This document shows positions 10,294 through 21,150 of a stretch of DNA of 64,000 nt, piece by piece. The stretch is from the NCBI GenBank assembly GCA_039105265.1, contig JAPFFF010000079.1, positions 1-64,000 on the forward strand, given 5' to 3'. Each line of letters begins with the position of its first letter. Position 1 is the stretch's first letter. A program made the position numbers and the translations under genes. A model generated the notes under the pieces. It did no database searches. It worked only from the letters and a program-made list of their open reading frames with translations, and was not told where the DNA came from. The DNA is from Tritrichomonas musculus (lineage: Eukaryota > Parabasalia > Tritrichomonadida > Tritrichomonadidae).

Positions 10294-12111
10294 TCATAAT
10301 CGTTCAATTTCTTCAATATCATCTTTAAAAGGATCATTTTCCAATAAATTTGAAATAAGATCTTTACTTTTGGATATTTCTTTTTCTTTTGTATTTTTTT
10401 TAGGGTTGTAAAACAATTCTAAATATGATTGATGAATTGAATTATCTTGACCATTTAAGTTCACAATTTTATTTTGATTTATTTGATCATCTTTTTCTTC
10501 ATCATCTTCATCTTCGGAGATAGATGTAGAATGTCCAATATTATTTCTCGTTTTAATTGCTATAACCAAGATAACAATGACATTTATGATAACAATCAAG
10601 GCCACAATGGAGATAACAACTATAATTTCTAATCTCATTTTACTTTTTTCACTATAATGGTTAATATTTTCAAAAATATAGTTGTATATATATGAGGAAG
10701 TAGGTACAAATGATGATGAAATGTCAATTGGAGTCTCTGATATAATTTCTGGCATTCCAATAAATATTTCATTCTCAAAGTCATACTTCATCGATGGGTA
10801 GTAGATATAATTGACTTTGTTAGTTGTTTTATTAAAATGTTGATTCGAAATAATATACCACGTTATTGGAGGACGACAAGTTAGTGGTATTTGTATTATA
10901 ACTGGATCGACAAGTGAAAAATTAAGGTCAATTTCGCCGGTTATGATCGTCCTAAAGTCAATAATGAAGATATTGTTTATATATAATGAGTTGTCATGAG
11001 AAGTGTATATATTGAAAAATGCTATTTTTGTAAGCAGCTCATGCTTGTCATAGTTGACAAATGTTGTATTAATAAAATTAACTTCTGATACTTCAATATA
11101 AGAATCTTCGATGTCATATAATTCAAAGAATGTGAAACCATACTGGTTAAATGCATTTAAAAATGTAATTGATGAAGGTAATTGTACGTATTTATTGAAA
11201 AAAATGGCTGAAAGATCAACTTTTCGAACAGAATTTGAAATATTAAAGTATTCTACATGGAATATGTTTGCGCTTAAACGAATTTGAGCTTCTGTAATTT
11301 TATTTGGCTTGTCAAACTCACAATTTAACATCCGCGAATCTGATAATTTGAAGGAAAAACTGTTATCACCTTTAGCGATACTTGCTTCAATAACACCAGC
11401 AACATAATCATGATTTATATCGTTGTTACAATCATTACACTCTTCAAAATCAGAATGAGAAATGTGCAAATCTCCGATGAGCCAAAAACCTTCCGCTAAT
11501 TGCAAAACATAAATTGCACCGGAACTTTGATATGATTTACATCGCAAAAAAGTGCACATATCAATTATTAAAGATGCAGTGGACTTTCTAAAACTAATCG
11601 CACCTCCTTGGCTGTACATGTTAATGCAATCAATAAATTGACATTCATTTATAGTCACAGATAAGTCTAGAAAACTATAAAAAAAGAGGGAAGATGCGAA
11701 TGTCTCTTGATAATATTCACTTTTACCTTCATCATTTTCTTTTTTTCTTATTAAATTATGGAGAAGTATAGAATTTTTTGATTTTTGAAAAAAGTCCAAC
11801 TCACTACTGATAAAAATAGGACATTGCCCATTAAACTTGATAAAATTAGATTGCATAAAATTGATATTAGCAATGGATTTGGAATATAAAAATGAATAAC
11901 TTGATTTAAAACAATTAATTTGAAAAAATGTGCTAGAAAGAGAATTTTCATACATTTTTGTTTGTGAAATAAAGGGAGAACTAAGTATTAATTGTAATGA
12001 CAATTTGGAAATAGTAAAATTGTTCATTATCGGTCCAAAAAAAATATAATTGTATTTCAATACCATTGAATTTTTTTTTATTATATAAAAGCAATATTTT
12101 TTAGCAGCCAT
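10294..12111 (-). CDS. Pmp-like single-pass surface protein (beta-helix ectodomain)
   Basis: A 605-residue putative membrane protein. Residues about 150-215 carry repeats of the kind found in chlamydial Pmp-like proteins and their trichomonad relatives: INECQFIDC, a GGAI motif in SQGGAISFRKS, MCTFLRCKS, then SSGAIYVLQ and HSDFEECNDC. This suggests a right-handed beta-helix. A strong transmembrane segment lies near 495-520 (IIVVISIVALIVIINVIVIL), followed by an acidic cytoplasmic tail of about 85 residues with a YLEL sorting-like motif and NDPFKDD near the end. No clean signal peptide is seen at the N terminus, so the start may be wrong or entry may use an internal signal. A role in surface adhesion or recognition is inferred from the family only. 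Confidence 0.65.
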   Translation of the reverse strand: MAAKKYCFYIIKKNSMVLKYNYIFFGPIMNNFTISKLSLQLILSSPFISQTKMYENSLSSTFFQINCFKSSYSFLYSKSIANINFMQSNFIKFNGQCPIFISSELDFFQKSKNSILLHNLIRKKENDEGKSEYYQETFASSLFFYSFLDLSVTINECQFIDCINMYSQGGAISFRKSTASLIIDMCTFLRCKSYQSSGAIYVLQLAEGFWLIGDLHISHSDFEECNDCNNDINHDYVAGVIEASIAKGDNSFSFKLSDSRMLNCEFDKPNKITEAQIRLSANIFHVEYFNISNSVRKVDLSAIFFNKYVQLPSSITFLNAFNQYGFTFFELYDIEDSYIEVSEVNFINTTFVNYDKHELLTKIAFFNIYTSHDNSLYINNIFIIDFRTIITGEIDLNFSLVDPVIIQIPLTCRPPITWYIISNQHFNKTTNKVNYIYYPSMKYDFENEIFIGMPEIISETPIDISSSFVPTSSYIYNYIFENINHYSEKSKMRLEIIVVISIVALIVIINVIVILVIAIKTRNNIGHSTSISEDEDDEEKDDQINQNKIVNLNGQDNSIHQSYLELFYNPKKNTKEKEISKSKDLISNLLENDPFKDDIEEIERL

Positions 12112-13280
12112 TTGAATTATAATATAAATCTTAATATTTGTTGATTGAATTTCTTTTTTCTTCAGAAATTTTATAATTCTGAAGTTTCATCATAATTTGA
12201 AGATAATATAAAATATATAATATTATTCCTTCAAAATATAAAATTCTAATATTATTTCTTATATTTAAATAAATAAATATATATTAAATATTAAAATATA
12301 AATTAAACTATCACAAAAAATAAAAATATTAATATACAATAGTTTGAATAATAAATATAAAATATGGTTGAATTCCAAGAACAATACATTGATGAATATA
12401 TTAAAAATTAAAAAGATATTTTAATATAAAATTATATAATTAATAATTTTAAATCATATTTACTGTTTATATTAATAAATATTTAATCTTAATTAATATA
12501 GTGTCTGTATTTTGTTTAAATGGATATTCAAAGACCGATTGAATTGTTTTTTTTATTGATAGCTAATTGAAATGCATTCAAAAATCATTTCTGTTTTTAT
12601 GGTTCAACTTTCCAATGATGTAAAAACTATATTCTGAAATATTTATACTTTTCTTAGATTCAATACACTTCCAATCATTTTTTTGGTATATTAATCTAAC
12701 CAATTTATTATCTTACTTAACATTGATTTTCTCATTTTTCTTTTTTTTTGAAAGTTCAACAATTTTATGTAATCTTTTATAGGGATTTTCAAATTATATA
12801 TTAAGTATTGCTATCAAATATAATACGTTTTTCATACTGTATGCCATATTAATCAACAAAAAGATAATTTTATTTTTGATTTGCATTTTTGATATTCAAT
12901 AACATTTTATTAAGATATATCCAACAGAATAATGGATAATGCTAGATAATTTCCTTGAATTTTGAGTTACCATATTAATTACTAATCAAAAAATAAAAAA
13001 TCTCGAAAAAATCAAAATAATAAAATATATAATATATTACTCATAATTAACCATTTTATTCATATTAGTCAGTAAGCAAAATAATAATTCATCCTATTAT
13101 AATGATTTCTGATCGAAAAAACATATAAAATATCTGAATTTTTAATTTTCATTACAAATAACATAAAAACTCATGTAACTCGAAATAAAATTTAATTTGT
13201 TAAATCATAAAACCTAATAAAACTGGGTTCGACCGCTGGAAATATAAATTCAAATTTTAATAGAAAAAGTTTTATCATAG

Positions 13281-13314
<34 letters not shown>

Positions 13315-14134
13315 GATAAAATATTAAATTCATATATTAAAAATATATTTTAAAAGCAATTATTTTATTAAAAAAAACATGGAATGAGTAAATTTCAGTT
13401 AATATCAATTTTTTGATTTACTTCTGAATTTTTCAAGGAGCAGGTAATTATCAGAAAATTGAATATTTGATTTTTTGATTTTTTCTGAAAAAAATGGCCG
13501 ATATTTTTATTCGACCATGCTTTATTATTTTTTCTTTATTAAACAATTGATTATCATATAATACTAAAATACTAAAAATTTATATTTTTATTTTTATATT
13601 TTTAAATTTTTATAAATATTTTTCTTTTCTTTCCCTCTTAATACTCATTCAACAATCGATAAAAATCTAAATTAAGTTTGAAACATTATAATATGAGTTT
13701 TTTTTTCGATATGATGGGATAAAATAAAAAAATAATTTATTTAGCCAACTGTGCTTTTTCGTATAATCTACTTGACGCAGTTTCAATAATTTTTTAGATA
13801 TAACTTATAGGCGAATTTTTTTTTTCTAATTATTAGAATCTAATATAAAAATAATAACAAAAATACATCAAACCACAACAAAAATAATCTTAATTTTTTC
13901 AATTATATCTATTATCTGATTTATCTATTATCTTATTTATAAAAAAAAATAAATAATGACTAATAAACTTTGATTTAAAACTTTAATTAAATTTTAATTA
14001 ATAAAATCAAACAAACATTTCATATATTATTACATTAATATGCACACATCATTTTGATGCCTCAATAGTATTCATAACTCATTCAGATTTAACAATTATA
14101 ATACATAAATTTAAAAATATTTAAATAAACATTA
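12112..14134. other. AT-rich intergenic stretch
   Basis: About 2 kb with no supportable gene. It holds a run of about 30 A at 13283-13312 and many short AT palindromes typical of this genome. Confidence 0.6.
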
Positions 14135-14205
14135 GCATCGCTGGTCTAATGGTAGAATTTCACCTTGCCAAGGTGGGGGTCCGGGTTCGATTCCCGGGCG
14201 ATGCA
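14135..14205 (+). tRNA. tRNA-Gly (anticodon GCC)
   Basis: A 71 nt cloverleaf. The acceptor GCATCGC pairs with GCGATGC, the D arm contains TGGTCTAATGGTAGAA, the anticodon loop is TTGCCAA with anticodon GCC, and the T arm is CCGGG-TTCGATT-CCCGG. The discriminator is A, and T runs follow at 14206. Confidence 0.96.
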
Positions 14206-14567
14206 TTTTTTCTTTTATTACTTTTTTTTTGTATTTATCCTTTTTTTTAGCAGAAGATATTAGAACATTGAAACATATTAGAGGTATTTTACTGCTGCAG
14301 TGTAATCATATTGTGGATATAATATATCAATCTAATCATAATAGTTTTTTGGCATAAAAATTAAACAATTGGACATTAAATTCCTTTTTAAAAACTAATA
14401 TTGAATGATAGTTTTATGAACTAAATATAAAAACTTTTCAAAACACCTAACTCTATTCTCATTTAAAAATTTCCTAATATAAAATCAATCAATAATAATA
14501 ACAAATAGCTTTTGCATAAGAAGGACTTATTTATAAAAAGTAAATCAGAAGAATTAAGATTTTTTTT
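14206..14567. other. Intergenic spacer
   Basis: A spacer from tRNA-Gly to the 3' end of the convergent discoidin-family gene. T runs after the tRNA would serve as Pol III terminator. Nothing else is recognised. Confidence 0.6.
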
Positions 14568-15917
14568 TTATGATTCTATTAATCCAAAATACTCCAGAGC
14601 GCATATAGCTAAATAATAATTGTTTGCGTTTGAAACACCAGTGCTTCTAATACGAATATACCTATAATATTCATTTGATTTGAGAGATTCCTTAATATCG
14701 AATGTTTGAGATGCACTTCTATAGTTGAGGCTGGTATCGTTCGTATGCGAATCTAAGATTTTCCAATCATCATCTCTATCCGTGTTTGAACCTTCAATAA
14801 CCCAATTCTTTATATGATTTCCGCCAACATCTCCGTTATTCTTGGTTCTAATTGAATACTTATTTGGTCGAATTTTTTTATCAATAAAATCATATTTTAA
14901 CCATGAGCCTTTTTGGTCTTTTGAAATAAAATAGGTTTCAACATTTTCTAGATCAATTGAACATTTAGGGCTTCTTGTGCCACTGTCGACTGATGATGCT
15001 GTCACTTTTACGATATTGTTTTCATCAACATTTCCTCCACTTTTTTCTGTCAAATAATGAATAATACCTTTGAATCTATTTGATGAATTTCCGTCATATA
15101 TAAACTCAACTTTTGCTTTTTCCCGAACCATGAAAAAACATTGAATAAGTTTTGACCATAAAGAAGATGTAATATCATTGAAATCTAAATTTTCAATAAA
15201 CTCACGAAACTTATTTTCACTTAAGCAACTAAATTCGACTTTTTCATAAAAATCAATTATACTTAAATCGTCTTCATTTTCATTGTTTGAATTGTATTTT
15301 TTTGAAAATTTTTTTTGAATGAATTCGAAAAGTGAATCTTCACTTTTTATTTGAAAATTTGGATTTGAAATAATTGAATAAAGAATTTTTTTTGGAAGTG
15401 ATAAAAGTTTTTCTGCGTCAATTGAATTGAAATTTTTTGCGATAGAATCAAAAATGGAAGCTTGTTTTGTGAGTTCTGAAAAAGTTATATATTGAACAAA
15501 TTGGTCAAAATTTGTTTCATTAAGGTCAAATGGCGATATTTCATTAATTTTGTTTAATAATTCATCATTTCCAAAAAGCATAGAGATAATTCGTAATTTT
15601 GGTATTTCTTTTTCTTCAATTTCTATCGAATAGCCGCTAGAAAGTTTCTGTATTAGTGATATTATTTCTTTGGTTAAAAATTGGCTCGTTTGCGAGTCCA
15701 AAATATTTGATCTTTGCATTTCGAAATAAATTGAGTTAGTTGTTGGATCTGCCTTGCAAAGTTGTGATACTTTTGGTGAGATAAATTCTGCCAATATTTT
15801 GCTCATTGTGATTTTTTCTTCACCAAATGCAAAATAAAAATCTTCATTTAAAAATCCATCTTTTAAGACTAGATTTTTTAATCCTGATGAAGAAAGATTG
15901 ATTATTTTTGAATTCAT
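14568..15917 (-). CDS. BTB-like plus F5/8 type C (discoidin) domain protein
   Basis: 449 residues of a family common in trichomonads. The N-terminal 110 residues are BTB/POZ-like (YFAFGEEKITMSKILAEFIS, then KVSQLCKADPT). A BACK-like helical middle (about 150-240) contains KKILYSIISNPNFQIKSEDS. The C-terminal 150 residues form an F5/8 type C galactose-binding-like fold with IKNWVIEGSN, YYRYIRIRSTG and LAICALEYFGLI. No signal peptide or membrane segment is present, so the protein is probably cytosolic. The exact function is unknown; ligand binding by the discoidin fold and protein contacts by the BTB part are family-based inferences. It is paralogous to the gene at 27223-28770 and the pseudogene near 20130-21150. 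Confidence 0.8.
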   Translation of the reverse strand: MNSKIINLSSSGLKNLVLKDGFLNEDFYFAFGEEKITMSKILAEFISPKVSQLCKADPTTNSIYFEMQRSNILDSQTSQFLTKEIISLIQKLSSGYSIEIEEKEIPKLRIISMLFGNDELLNKINEISPFDLNETNFDQFVQYITFSELTKQASIFDSIAKNFNSIDAEKLLSLPKKILYSIISNPNFQIKSEDSLFEFIQKKFSKKYNSNNENEDDLSIIDFYEKVEFSCLSENKFREFIENLDFNDITSSLWSKLIQCFFMVREKAKVEFIYDGNSSNRFKGIIHYLTEKSGGNVDENNIVKVTASSVDSGTRSPKCSIDLENVETYFISKDQKGSWLKYDFIDKKIRPNKYSIRTKNNGDVGGNHIKNWVIEGSNTDRDDDWKILDSHTNDTSLNYRSASQTFDIKESLKSNEYYRYIRIRSTGVSNANNYYLAICALEYFGLIES

Positions 15918-16440
15918 AAGAAGAAAATTTTTGAATTCACCTTTTGTGGTGAAAATTTTTGAAATAAAACAAGTAAAAAAATAAGACAGATTTAATGCAA
16001 TTATATCTTAATATACCATATCAATTAAATCCATAATTATACAATGTATAATATACATAATTTTGAATTGCTTACAATGGATAAAAAAGGCCTGTTTTAT
16101 TTTTTGATATATAAATCAAAGAGCATCTTCAATATTATCCTGTGAAATATCTGTTTTCAATTGCATTAATAAAATTTTTTCATTATTTAATAGCATTAAT
16201 ATATTTATTGTTGAAGTTTTTTTAATTTACTTTTTAAATCACTAAAGAAAATGCGTTCATTCCACTTCGCTCTGTATTTTAATGTTTACCCGAGACGATA
16301 AATTTAACTCATATCAATACACTACTTTAAAATGATTATGATTATAATTAGAATAATGAAAAAAGTATTTTGAGAATTTAATATTATCTTTTTTATAAAA
16401 AAAAACAATATATAACATAAAAAAGAAAAGGTTCCCTTAG
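15918..16440. other. Intergenic, likely promoter of the discoidin gene
   Basis: 523 bp upstream of the minus-strand gene ending at 15917 and downstream of the small membrane protein gene. No frame or repeat is recognised. Confidence 0.5.
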
Positions 16441-16716
16441 CTAATGACCATCTATTAAATCATCTTGCTTTAGTGGATCGGACATTCCTTCTGTAAAGAA
16501 CACAGGCGGAATTAAACTTGCAGTAGTTTCGGATATATTATTGTCGCCGTCTTTATTTTTTTTGCATCGACATACATTACAATGATGAAAATAACATATA
16601 ACCACAAACATAAATATAAAACCAATACAAACAGGAACAGAAACGCATATTACTATTATGACTTCTGTAGAAAGCGATAGTGTCAATAATGGGAGAATGA
16701 AGAAAACTGAGAGCAT
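16441..16716 (-). CDS. Small membrane protein with short cytosolic tail
   Basis: 91 residues. A hydrophobic N terminus (MLSVFFILPLLTLSLS) looks like a signal peptide. It is followed at once by a second hydrophobic stretch, residues about 18-43 (VIIVICVSVPVCIGFIFMFV), a Cys/His-rich juxtamembrane part (CYFHHCNVCRCKK) and an acidic tail. The layout resembles the membrane anchor and tail of a larger surface protein, but no ectodomain is present, so it may be a remnant of such a gene or a real small protein. No family is recognised. Confidence 0.45.
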   Translation of the reverse strand: MLSVFFILPLLTLSLSTEVIIVICVSVPVCIGFIFMFVVICYFHHCNVCRCKKNKDGDNNISETTASLIPPVFFTEGMSDPLKQDDLIDGH

Positions 16717-17050
16717 TTAAATTTCACTTTTTCAATGATTTATTCAAAAGATTTTGTGATTTTTTGAAAAGCCGATATTTTCATTCTGATCACATTTCGT
16801 AATATTTTAAATGAAAAAAATGTAAATTTATAAAACATATCATTTTCTAAATAATCTAGAATCAAAATTTCTTATTTTGGCAAAGATCTTAATTATTTAT
16901 AATTCATGTTTAGTCTAATATTGTAAAATATCACGTTATATCAGTATTAACTCTATTAATACAAACATTTTTCCGTCAAAAAATAAAAAATATTTCAATA
17001 AGAAAAAAATTATAATTATCATGAACATTTCTTTAGAATACAACTACCAA
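16717..17050. other. Intergenic spacer
   Basis: 334 bp between two minus-strand genes, AT-rich, no feature recognised beyond the likely promoter of the small membrane protein gene. Confidence 0.5.
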
Positions 17051-19402
17051 TTAATTATTTATCCTTAAATCAATAAAGTCATTATCATTAAATTCGTCAG
17101 CATCTCGTATTTCAGGAATGTGGGGATGATTGATGATAGTTTTAATTTTTTGATTCCATGTTTTTAAAGCAATATCTTTTCCTTTAAATAAAACAAGATA
17201 AACAAAAACCAAAACAAGTTGCAAGAATAAAAATATAATCTGAAGAATATTATAATCATCAAAACATGTAAATTTTTTCTCCTGAAGAACAGCATTATAC
17301 GCATCAGTATATTTGCCTTCGTAAAAAATACCATAAAAAAAGCGTTTCAATAAAATTGAATCATCATAATATTTTCCCCTTGTTGTTTTAAAATCATTTT
17401 CAATCAGGTAAGTTTTCATTCCCCTTGTTAATGCATATTCCCTTGAAATTTCATCTGCTCTTAGAATCCATAATTTTTTATGATTTTCAATATTCTTCTC
17501 AAAAAGTGAAGGCTCATATTTTTCAAAAACTTTTTGTGTTAAAATTTCCATAAAAACACTAGTTCGATCTAGACAACATGAACAGTTGACTCTGGCAAAT
17601 CTCTTCTGTTTTTGTATAATTTTGCCTTCTTTGATGATGCTGGCATCAAAGTGCCTCCCTATTTTGCCGATTTTCTCTGTCAGCTTCCCTTCCTTTCGCA
17701 CTAAGCGATTGAACTTTATGTGAAAGAAACGAATTTCTCTTTTGTCTGCCAATTCTTTGTACACATTATTCAATACCAGTTCTTTACCGTGATTATTCAA
17801 AAGGGAAACGATTATAATTGGCGACTTTTCTGAATGATTTTTCTTATCATCATCCTTTTTTTTATGCTTTTCATCGCCATCCTCTTCTTTCTTGTCTTTC
17901 TTATGAATACTTTTATCATCATTTTCATCTTCTTTATGTTTGCCATTTTCATCTTCTTTATGCTTATCATTTTCATCTTCTTTATGTTTACCATTTTCAT
18001 CTTCTTTATGCTTATCATTTTCATCTTCTTTATGCTTATCATTTTCATCTTCTTTATGTTTGTCATTTTCATCTTCTTTATGTTTGCCATTTTCATCTTC
18101 TTTATGCTTATCATTTTCATCTTCTTTATGCTTATCATTTTCATCTTCTTTATGTTTGCCATTTTCATCTTCTTTATGCTTATCATTTTCATCTTCTTTA
18201 TGCTTATCATTTTCATCTTCTTTATGCTTATCATTTTCATCTTCTTTATGCTTATCATTTTCATCTTCTTTATGCTTATCATTTTCATCTTCTTTATGCT
18301 TATCATTTTCATCTTCTTTATGCTTATCATTTTCATCTTCTTTATGTTTGTCATTTTCATCTTCTTTATGTTTGTCATTTTTATCTTCTTTATGTTTGTC
18401 ATTTTCATCTTCTTTATGTTTGTCATTTTCATCTTCTTTATGTTTGTCATTTTCATCTTCTTTATGTTTGTCATTTTCATCTTCTTTATGTTTGTCATTT
18501 TCATCTTCTTTATTTATGTTGTGCTTTTTATCTTCATGTTTTTTATTTTGTTTTTCTTTCTTTTTCTTCTTTTTGTCTATATAATATTTATCGAGAAGGT
18601 CAAAATGAAGATTAAATCTTCTTTCGCATTCGACAGGAGGCCCGATGCGAATGGGAATCGAAATTGTCATCGTTGGATACTGACTCCACAAGAAAGGACA
18701 TGAGCCACCAATTTCAATATGTGAAATTGCACTCATTTTTTCAATGCCGTCTTCACTTTTTGAAAGAATCAATATTTCTTCATTTTCAACAAAATTTGCT
18801 ACATATCCGCTGATGTCAGCACCACGATTCCAGCTGTGACAACCTCCATTTCTGTTACACTTTCTGGATATAATTACAAAAGGGTCAACTTTTTGATAAA
18901 AACCGGCAATAACTTCTTTGAAAATTTTTACATTGGGCCAAACTTCTTTAAGACAATTAATTGCTTCATAATTCCATATAAAAAATGTTCTTGAATTTTT
19001 ATGTTGGAATTGCTGCTGAAAAGTTAATGTAAGATTATAATTATCACTGAAATACATCGGACAATGATTAAGACCTAGTTCTAAAAGATCTCTAAAATGC
19101 TTGGCTTCTTTTATTTTTTGAATATTTGATAATGAAATAATTTCATATGATTTAATTTGACTTATATTGAAAAAATCAGATTTTTGGATTTTGGTAACTA
19201 AAACTAAAAAATAATATATTTCTTTGTTTTGCGATTCAAATTTATAAAGACCAAGAATAAACAAAAATGGAATTTTGGATTGTGTTTCATCAATCTTTGC
19301 AACCGTTTCTTGCAATGTAGTTTTATCTAGAGCATATACTGATTTGTTGTCTTGAAAAATTAATTTATTTTCATAATCGTATAAATAAAATACTTCTTCC
19401 AT
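17051..19402 (-). CDS. Sac1-type phosphoinositide phosphatase with octapeptide insert
   Basis: 783 residues. The SAC domain is recognised by the N-terminal part (WNRGADISGYVANFVENEE, GGSCPFLWSQYPTMTISIP) and the catalytic P-loop RVNCSCCLDRTS, a CX5R motif with nucleophile about C607 and R613. Such enzymes dephosphorylate phosphoinositides, mainly PI4P, on endomembranes. One hydrophobic anchor lies near 716-737 (Sac1 usually has two membrane segments), followed by a 45-residue tail. Between the two halves of the domain (about 297-500) lie some 24 tandem copies of the octapeptide DKHKEDEN, with a few GKHKEDEN and one DKHKEDKN variant. The frame is intact on both sides. Assignment is firm; the role of the insert is unknown. 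Confidence 0.88.
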   Translation of the reverse strand: MEEVFYLYDYENKLIFQDNKSVYALDKTTLQETVAKIDETQSKIPFLFILGLYKFESQNKEIYYFLVLVTKIQKSDFFNISQIKSYEIISLSNIQKIKEAKHFRDLLELGLNHCPMYFSDNYNLTLTFQQQFQHKNSRTFFIWNYEAINCLKEVWPNVKIFKEVIAGFYQKVDPFVIISRKCNRNGGCHSWNRGADISGYVANFVENEEILILSKSEDGIEKMSAISHIEIGGSCPFLWSQYPTMTISIPIRIGPPVECERRFNLHFDLLDKYYIDKKKKKKEKQNKKHEDKKHNINKEDENDKHKEDENDKHKEDENDKHKEDENDKHKEDENDKHKEDKNDKHKEDENDKHKEDENDKHKEDENDKHKEDENDKHKEDENDKHKEDENDKHKEDENDKHKEDENDKHKEDENGKHKEDENDKHKEDENDKHKEDENGKHKEDENDKHKEDENDKHKEDENDKHKEDENGKHKEDENDKHKEDENGKHKEDENDDKSIHKKDKKEEDGDEKHKKKDDDKKNHSEKSPIIIVSLLNNHGKELVLNNVYKELADKREIRFFHIKFNRLVRKEGKLTEKIGKIGRHFDASIIKEGKIIQKQKRFARVNCSCCLDRTSVFMEILTQKVFEKYEPSLFEKNIENHKKLWILRADEISREYALTRGMKTYLIENDFKTTRGKYYDDSILLKRFFYGIFYEGKYTDAYNAVLQEKKFTCFDDYNILQIIFLFLQLVLVFVYLVLFKGKDIALKTWNQKIKTIINHPHIPEIRDADEFNDNDFIDLRINN
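17930..18515 (-). repeat. 24 bp coding minisatellite (about 24 units) in the SAC gene
   Basis: Tandem 24 bp units encode the acidic/basic octapeptide DKHKEDEN on the minus strand. Units differ by silent Lys codon changes and Asp/Gly swaps. Because the unit is a multiple of three and stop-free, two minus and three plus frames stay open across the array, which creates several long spurious frames. Confidence 0.95.
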
Positions 19403-20129
19403 GATCGATTTTCGAATGCAGTGAAATCATTACGGATAAGAAAATTATTTAAAAAATTGAAAGATATTGAATAAACTATTGAATATTGAATTATTTATCT
19501 TCAACTTTTTCAATAATTTATATACTTATTAAGACTTAAAATATATTTCTAAATATTTGATAATTAGTTTATTTTTTATTATATTTTAATCATAAAATAT
19601 AATAAAAATAATATAATATTATATAAAGTATAAAATAATATCTTTGAAAGATATAAATGACTTTTTAGTCAGTATTCCACAAATGAAATCATTAAAACAA
19701 ATTGATTATAGTTGTAATAATTTTGACAGAGATTATGTTCCAATCTAATGATGAAAACTTTGCCTTTAATGATTCATAATTAACATCGTACAAATACTTT
19801 TGATAGATCTCTAGAAAACTTGTTAAGATACAAAATAAGCTGACCAGTGTTTCCTATCCCTTTTTTTGGTATTGAAAAAATGTTTTGGCAAATTATTTTT
19901 CTATTCTATCGTTTCATATATATGTTAATATACAACTAAGCCCTACATGCCTTTTAACAGCACCACTTTATGTTTATGACAATGATTTTACATTCATATG
20001 AGGATAAAAGAATTCAAAACAAGTTAAATTATTTCAGATCTTTTATCCTCAGGTAATTGTCGAATGCATTCAGTATGACCCTACATTTGATGCATATATA
20101 ATAAATTAGCAAAGCAAAGGCAACTTTTC
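19403..20129. other. Intergenic, promoter of the SAC gene
   Basis: 727 bp, AT-rich, between the minus-strand phosphatase gene and a plus-strand pseudogene. No frame or repeat is recognised. Confidence 0.5.
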
Positions 20130-21150
20130 TCATATTATTATTTTTGTAATTTCAAATTAAATGATCTTCCAGATATTGAGTTTCCATTTATTATAAAAGT
20201 CACTAAAAAGCTCGGAACAATGCTTTTATTCCAATTAAATTACATGAATAATATTCAAATTTTGACAATAACCGTTTTCATACCAAAATTGATTTTATAT
20301 CATCGCACTTTAGTGAACTTTTAAATCTTTCAATTGACACATTATTGCAAATTTTGAGCAGATGCCTTACACTTGAGACAGAAGATGAGCTTCCCAAATT
20401 TTGTGACAGATTCTATTCAAAAATGTAAAGTATTCAATTTTGTATGAAACCGTTTTATTTGGAAATGTCACAAGTGAAGTGATTAAAGAATTTACCTCAA
20501 TTTTTGACATAAATAAAGTGACATCATCAGCTTGACAGAGGATTGCGAAGTGACGACTTGAGTGTGAAGCAGCTTCTTCGGTTTCAGTGGGTGGTTACGA
20601 TGAATACCAAAAAGTGAAACCACGAGTAACGAAAATTTTATGGTCTAGTGGTCAAGAATTCAAGGGAATCATCGACCACATCCTAGAAGAGTCAAACGGA
20701 CAAGTTGATGATGAAGTTTGCATCACTGCTTCTTTTGTGCTCGATAGTAGTGAATCATACTACCAGCCAGAAAACTTTGCTTTGTTTGAAAACCTAAGCA
20801 ACTACTTCTATTCTGGAAACGCTTCAGCTGGCTGTGCATTGAGTTCAAGAATCAACCAGTGATTGCAACCGGTTACACATTGAAACCACATTCAGGTGGT
20901 CGGAATTGCAACTAGAAGAGGAGCTGGGTGATTGAAGGATCAAAAGACCACTCAGAATGAGAGCTATTTGATAAGCAAGAGAACTTCTCTCACCTGAATG
21001 AATGCAATTTTGTTCACATTCAAAATAAACCAAGAGAACTCAAGAGAATAAATACATCCGAATACGATGCGCTGAACCAAACTGGTGCTGAGGTAATTAT
21101 CTCACAATGGATTCATTTGAAATTTATGGTAAATTGTTATGATTGAATAA
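20130..21150 (+). pseudogene. Decayed BTB-like/F5/8 type C family gene
   Basis: A plus-strand translation pieced across frames matches the family of the gene at 14568-15917. A BACK-like part reads SSHFSELLNLSIDTLLQILS, then SEVIKEFTSIFDINKVTSS. The longest surviving frame (20587-20862) covers the start of the discoidin domain (FKGIIDHILEESNGQVDDEV). Further on come SWVIEGSKDHSE, KYIRIRCAEPNW and MDSFEIYGKL, the usual C-terminal signature. Several stops and frame changes separate these pieces, so it is a pseudogene of a host paralogue, and an older one than the gene at 27223-28770. Confidence 0.8.

Noticed and set aside
17812-18703. Long plus-strand frames and the second minus-strand frame over the SAC repeat
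   Set aside because: They follow from a stop-free 24 bp unit; only the minus frame encoding DKHKEDEN joins the two halves of a real domain.
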